Assembly (NCBI GenBank): GCA_019843655.1
Contig: JACDQD010000010.1
Location: 6,989,637 to 7,053,636 of the forward strand
Source: Lethocerus indicus
Lineage: Eukaryota > Arthropoda > Insecta > Hemiptera > Belostomatidae
Direction: 5' to 3'
Length of the DNA stretch: 64,000 nt
Made by a program: the position numbers and the translations under genes. Position 1 is the first letter of the stretch, and every line of letters starts with the position of its first letter. The notes below the pieces were generated by a model. It ran no database searches. It saw only the letters and a program-made list of their open reading frames with translations, and was not told the origin of the DNA. Shown here one piece after another: positions 59,371 to 64,000 of this stretch.

Positions 59371-62255
59371 TTATATACATATTCTGTTATGATTCAAGAA
59401 ACAAACTAAGTAAATAACGCCGGATCCAGAGTATTCCCATCGTAAAACATGAAACTTAACTTCCCTCAGGGTCTGTACCATCTGTGTAAAAGCCTTTCGA
59501 GGTCCTCTGCGTGTGAGAGAAATATTTATGAGGGAAGACATATTTACGGGACTCTCTCTGAAAATTTTGAAACCGGTCCAAAAGTAATCTCCCACCTCCG
59601 AGTTCTCCGAGGCGCTCCAGAGGGCTTCCAGAGCCAACAAAAACCTGTCCTCAGGTTCGTGCAACGGCGATAATGCTACATTTTTGTGTCTAAAAGGATG
59701 CTAATATAGAAATTGTTAGGAACCGGCGTTCATGAAGTTTCATTCAAACGATTCGGGTCATAAAATGTATTTGACATTCAGCTGTCGCGCTCGCGTGAGA
59801 ACACTGAGCGGAAGACGTGAAGCACATTGACCAAAATGTTATTCCTTCATGGCTCGTTTCCAATTCCATCAACGAGGAAAAACCTGAAAAAGGCGGGAGG
59901 AAATCGCGGGGCCACATTTTTCCCGTGCCTTACTACCGAGTGAATATTACACGACAGCTCGTTTTATCCGAACAGTATTATTCAACGAGGATTAAATCGT
60001 TTAGTTCAATAATTTTTTTTATCATAAAATATCATACTTATCATAACGACAAATAAGGTTCCTTCTTTACTGAACTCACATTCCAGACTCTCAAGGTAGC
60101 TCTCGACACTTGGTTAGTTACAGAGTCATGTACTTCTCTTCGCTATTCATACCGAACTTGTTTTAATGTTAGATAAAAAAACGTCTTACAATAAGCTCGT
60201 CTAGTTCGGACTAGTTTGAAATACAGACTAATCTAGTTCGTCTAGCTCGAATTGTCTAAATCATTGCGAGGTCTGGAGTGGACACATACTTGATCGGAAT
60301 GGATCCGCAGTGCGGAAACTTGCTTATTCCGAACCAACGAATAGCCTGTGAAATCGTGGGCGTCGTCAATTCATATTTTACACGAATATCGGCACTTTCG
60401 GACCGGGAAAGAAATTCGGTGAAAGCCAGAAGGAAGTGCAGAGGCCCGTGGAGGCGTGGAGGGCACACGTGCTAAAGCGGTTTGTTGGGACAACGGTCTG
60501 CGGGTCTCGTTGGCGCTGTTTTTTGTCCGTCCGGCTTTCTGGGCCGTCTGGAGCTGGCACAGATTTCGAGTCCTTTCCGCCTCCTAAGGGGAAAGAGAGG
60601 ATTTGCGGCAGGCGTAAATATTGCCTTATACAGTTGTATAAACTTGAATCAAAATCTTGAATATAAACTTGAATGAACAACGGGCAACGGGAATATTTTG
60701 TTGTTAACATAATATTTTCAACTCTAACAGTGACTAACACCGCTACTGAAGTATTTACATTATATATGTTATGTCCATAGTCAAAAAATTCAATTTTTCC
60801 AATCAAAATTACACGAGTGATATTCCGACCCTCCGGTGACCTTCACTAAACTACATAGTTCCTGTTTCAAGTAATTTTTTATTCCCAGTTCCGGTGGGCA
60901 TGTGTGAAAGCCTTGCTCTTAAAACTGCCTGGTGGCTGGTTCTTTAACCTTACATTCTCTTATTCATCTCTGAGTGAAAGAAAATTTTTAATACAGCACG
61001 GTATTTGAGAGTATTTAGAGAGGTCGCATCTTCCCGCCGCCTCTTATCGGGCTAATTGACCGCCGGTCTCGGTCGGCCAGAAGTGAGGCCGAGACGCCCT
61101 ATCCAACTCTTCGGAGAGCCCAAATGGAAATATCGTGTTGGCCGGCCAAATTAATCGAAATCCAGCCGCTGTCGGATGCAGACCGGTAGAGCCGTCACTC
61201 GGTTGGAAACTCCGTTATTGGAAGTTGGCGACGGCTTTATCTCACCGAGAGGCAATCGGCCTTCCGCCCCTTTCAAGCCAGTATAACTAACCGTACAGTA
61301 TAACCCAAATAATAATCTGGCCATATCCCAAATAATATCTGGCCATATCCCTCTCACCGTTTATATAATAATGAAAGTACTGAGAGTATGACAAATATTT
61401 TTATACAATGTGTTCAATGTAATTGTTTGTTAACAACCCCACTGTTAATGATATAACGTCTTTTTTTCTACCTATTTATCTTGTAAATCCGGTCCTTGTA
61501 TTATCAACAACGGATATTACGGCGTAACATATGTAACGGAACAACAACACCAGGTAAAGGAATCCCAGGTTCTCAAGAAGATTTGATTTACGCTGTTCGG
61601 CGCGAGAAGTAGATAAGATAAAGGCCGGGACGAGAGGACCGAGAACAATGGTCCGGGAGGCGCCGATTCCGGTCCCCCCTCGAAATAAACATCGGAGATA
61701 GCGCGACCGGTTCGCGGCCGAACGGAGGAATTATCGTCCTGTTTCAGGAAATAATAGCCCTCCAAAGGGTGTCGGACGGTGCAGATGGCACCGATAATCT
61801 TCTCGGAACCTTAAGGGAGAAAAAAAAACATTTCCGAAGACCACAACCTTCGCAGAGGACCGCAGCCTTGAGAGGGCCAGTACCCGAAAAGCCGTAACGT
61901 CCTTTTATAATTGTTCATTCCGAAGCGACCGCACGGCCGATATTATGCCGGCGACCGCAAATCGCGCAGCGGACAAAAGGGGTCGGAGCGCCTCTTCAAG
62001 GTCTCAGCGTACACGAATGCAGATTTTTTTTAACGGGCACGGGCCCCTCCCGTGACTCGGGTTTTGTTTATCGATACATCTGCTAAGGAGCCAAACCACA
62101 TGGAACGTAACCTAAGTCCAAAATATGAATTTTTGGACGCCATTTTAGGCCACGAAGAGTTTGAATGCGAGAAAAGCGAGAAAAAATACAACGGAGTGAT
62201 CTTCTAAAAAGCTACCGGTAACGCAGGAGCATATCAGCGACACAGAAGGTCGCAA
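59371..62255. other. Gene-free DNA
   Basis: A minus-strand frame at 59371-59664 (97 codons, beginning at a TTG) is open opposite a plus-strand frame; neither is recognised. Short repeats of CTAGTTCG lie at 60195-60260. Unique GC-rich blocks lie at 61020-61280 and 61590-62060. Confidence 0.35.
61304..61348. repeat. Two-unit tandem duplication, 22-23 bp
   Basis: CCCAAATAATAATCTGGCCA plus TAT (61304-61326) is repeated at once as CCCAAATAATATCTGGCCAT plus AT (61327-61348), with one base lost. Confidence 0.75.
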
Positions 62256-62257
62256 GA

Positions 62258-62400
62258 GTAGTTTGTAATATCTCTTGTTTGGTGTGCGAGGGTTTGGAAT
62301 ACCGCAGTTTTCTCGATCTTCTTTCTCCTCTTAGTCATAGCAAAAGAGTAAAGCAGGGAGAGGAGACAGAAGATCGAGAAAACTACGATATCGCAAGAAT
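62258..62400. repeat. Fold-back element derived from family A (26-bp stem, one mismatch)
   Basis: The arm at 62306-62331 (AGTTTTCTCGATCTTCTTTC plus TCCTCT) pairs with the arm at 62359-62384 at 25 of 26 positions across a 27-base loop. The pairing continues imperfectly outward (GAATACCGC against ACGATATCGC). The left flank, TGGTGTGCGAGGGTTTGGAA, matches the start of the 14918 copy. The arm matches the family A pyrimidine-rich part. On the other strand the loop reads TTTACTCTTTTGCTATG, like TTTGGTCTTTTGCTAG of family A. Confidence 0.85.
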
Positions 62401-64000
62401 ATTGAATATTTGAAGCAGCACATGTCTACCTGAATGCTGTTTTTGTTGATAAAAAAATGATCAAATCGCCCTACTAGAGTATACAGGATTCCGACCTCAT
62501 TGCTGTTAAGGTCGAGGCCCTTTAAAAGAAATTCGAATGTTTCGGGTGCCAGCGCGTCTTCTCTGGTCGAAAACAAGGCAAAACAACGAGAGTATTCACT
62601 TCCAGGCGGGCCCATCTGCAAGGGGGAGGAGGGCCTAATCCAACTCAAAATCCGTGACTAATCCTTAACTACCTCCGCGTGGACCCTTCTTCGGCCGGGG
62701 GAGAAGGAAAAAGAGAAAAAAAAGGAGGAAGATTTGCAACGAGTAGAGCCGGGGACAGTGGGCGAGAAAGCCGCGTAAAATATTAAGGCGAGAGATACGG
62801 CTCTTGGATATAAAACCGAACCGGACAACGCGCTCCAAGTTTAGGCCCGATCGAAGCGAAACCGGATTATTGGTTTTTCGCAAACAGCCAGCCCGGAGCG
62901 TCCAGTAAATCGGGATTCCTTAAATGCGCCCGGCGACTAAGTCCACCCCGGATCCGGTTTTGCCGGTCCACCGGGATAAATACCGGTTTCCGCAGGGGGG
63001 CCAAAAATTAAATAAACCGGAGACTTTTAAATTAGCTTCCCGTTTTTCGGAAATGGTTTCACCCCCAAAAAACTGTGCCCTTGGAGTTAGCAACAGACAC
63101 CGGTTATTCTGTACAAACCGGTGATTGTGCGATTCGCTAAAATTAGCTTCACCTTGTATCGTGTAAATATAAATTTAAGAATTTAATACGTATATTTCTG
63201 ATAAAAAGTGAGGAATAAAATTGTGATATTTGGATGATGCTAGGAGGAATATCTTTAAGATACCTTGAATTCTTATAAACATAATTCATAAGAAATTCGA
63301 GATAAAAGAAATACATTTATAATCGAGGGACTGCCTCAAATCTAGATCCGATTGGGCTGGCACTTCAATGGCCTCGCACTCGGCAACACCTGGCGACGGG
63401 TCATCTTTTGATAATCAGAGGCCCAAAGGGACCGACGGAGCCAGAACCGTCGTCACTGCACCTCGGGTTAAGGAACCGACGAAAAAAAAACTCCCACTAA
63501 ACTCCACTCTCCGTTACTTGATCAATGACACAGCGAACGCGCCATGTCATACTTGGTTCAGGGCCTCGGGGAAGAGCGGGTCCCGTTTTCAGCAGCACTG
63601 GTTTTAACCTTATACCCTGTCCTCTCTAAGAGTCATTCATTTGGCTCATATCTGTCATCGCAAGATCTAAATGCGGCAACGTTAACAAAAAATTTTATAT
63701 ACTGCTTAAAAATGTAGTGACAGGACGCTGCGGTTATATCTCAACTGATAGACAATAACGCAACGTAACGAGGAGCCCAAAAGGCAGAAATGCAAAAGGC
63801 CTTTTGTAAGCATCATGGAAGACAAGGCAGAGTGCTCCTACCGTAAAAAGCTAATATGCTTATTTACTTTTGATCATAATTATTAGCAAAAATATGTTAT
63901 AACAACGCTGAAAACAAAGCTTCGTATAGATCATAATTTCGGCTCTACCCCTTCAGAAAACGACGAAGGGCCTGAATGGAGTGTAAAAATAAGAATTGGG
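62400..64000. other. Gene-free DNA to the right edge
   Basis: A purine-rich unique block at about 62690-62830 and GC-balanced DNA at 62900-63120 are followed by AT-rich DNA at 63130-63330. The 79-codon frame at 63368-63607 is not recognised. Nothing else can be supported. Confidence 0.4.

Overview
This window looks like 64 kb of nuclear DNA from a large arthropod genome, most likely an insect. I cannot name the species. Three things point that way: one spliced exon encoding a secreted protein, decayed Jockey-clade retrotransposon tails of the type common in insects, and long gene-poor DNA in which AT-rich stretches alternate with GC- and CpG-rich unique blocks. There are no operons, ribosome binding sites, CRISPR arrays or phage genes, and I found no tRNA or rRNA gene.

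Layout. The only convincing protein-coding sequence is at the left edge on the minus strand (123-421). It is a first coding exon with a signal peptide, framed by a good splice acceptor and a good splice donor. The gene continues to the left, mostly or wholly outside the window, so the rest of the window may be its upstream intron, 5' UTR exons and regulatory DNA. A 5'-truncated Jockey-like reverse transcriptase tail lies at about 1230-1615 (+). A second, more degraded one lies at about 42144-42338 (-). The rest is non-coding as far as I can tell.

Hidden in the non-coding DNA are several families of diverged dispersed sequence. Family A is a repeat with the core ACCGGTTTCGGCTGCTCGCC, seen whole or in pieces at about 14.9, 25.9, 44.7, 53.6 and 55.3 kb. 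Two copies of its left part, at 21.45 and 62.3 kb, are folded back into strong hairpins. Family B is a pair of about 160-180 bp copies at 29.2 and 30.1 kb. Family C is a short repeat (TGAATTTTCATGAGCCGAC-like) duplicated 352 bp apart at 16.3 and 16.6 kb, with weaker relatives elsewhere. Family D is a pair at 39.3 and 54.8 kb on the minus strand. Each D copy looks like a complete small exon of about 50 bp, with branch point, pyrimidine tract, acceptor AG and GTGAGT donor. The D pair is the most unusual signal in the window.

How it may fit together (inference): the signal-peptide ATG lies directly behind a splice acceptor, so the gene must have at least one non-coding 5' exon upstream, to the right in this window. 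The D modules have the correct strand and splice signals to be such exons, but nothing in the sequence proves a connection. Most other open reading frames here are of a length expected by chance and show no recognisable domain.
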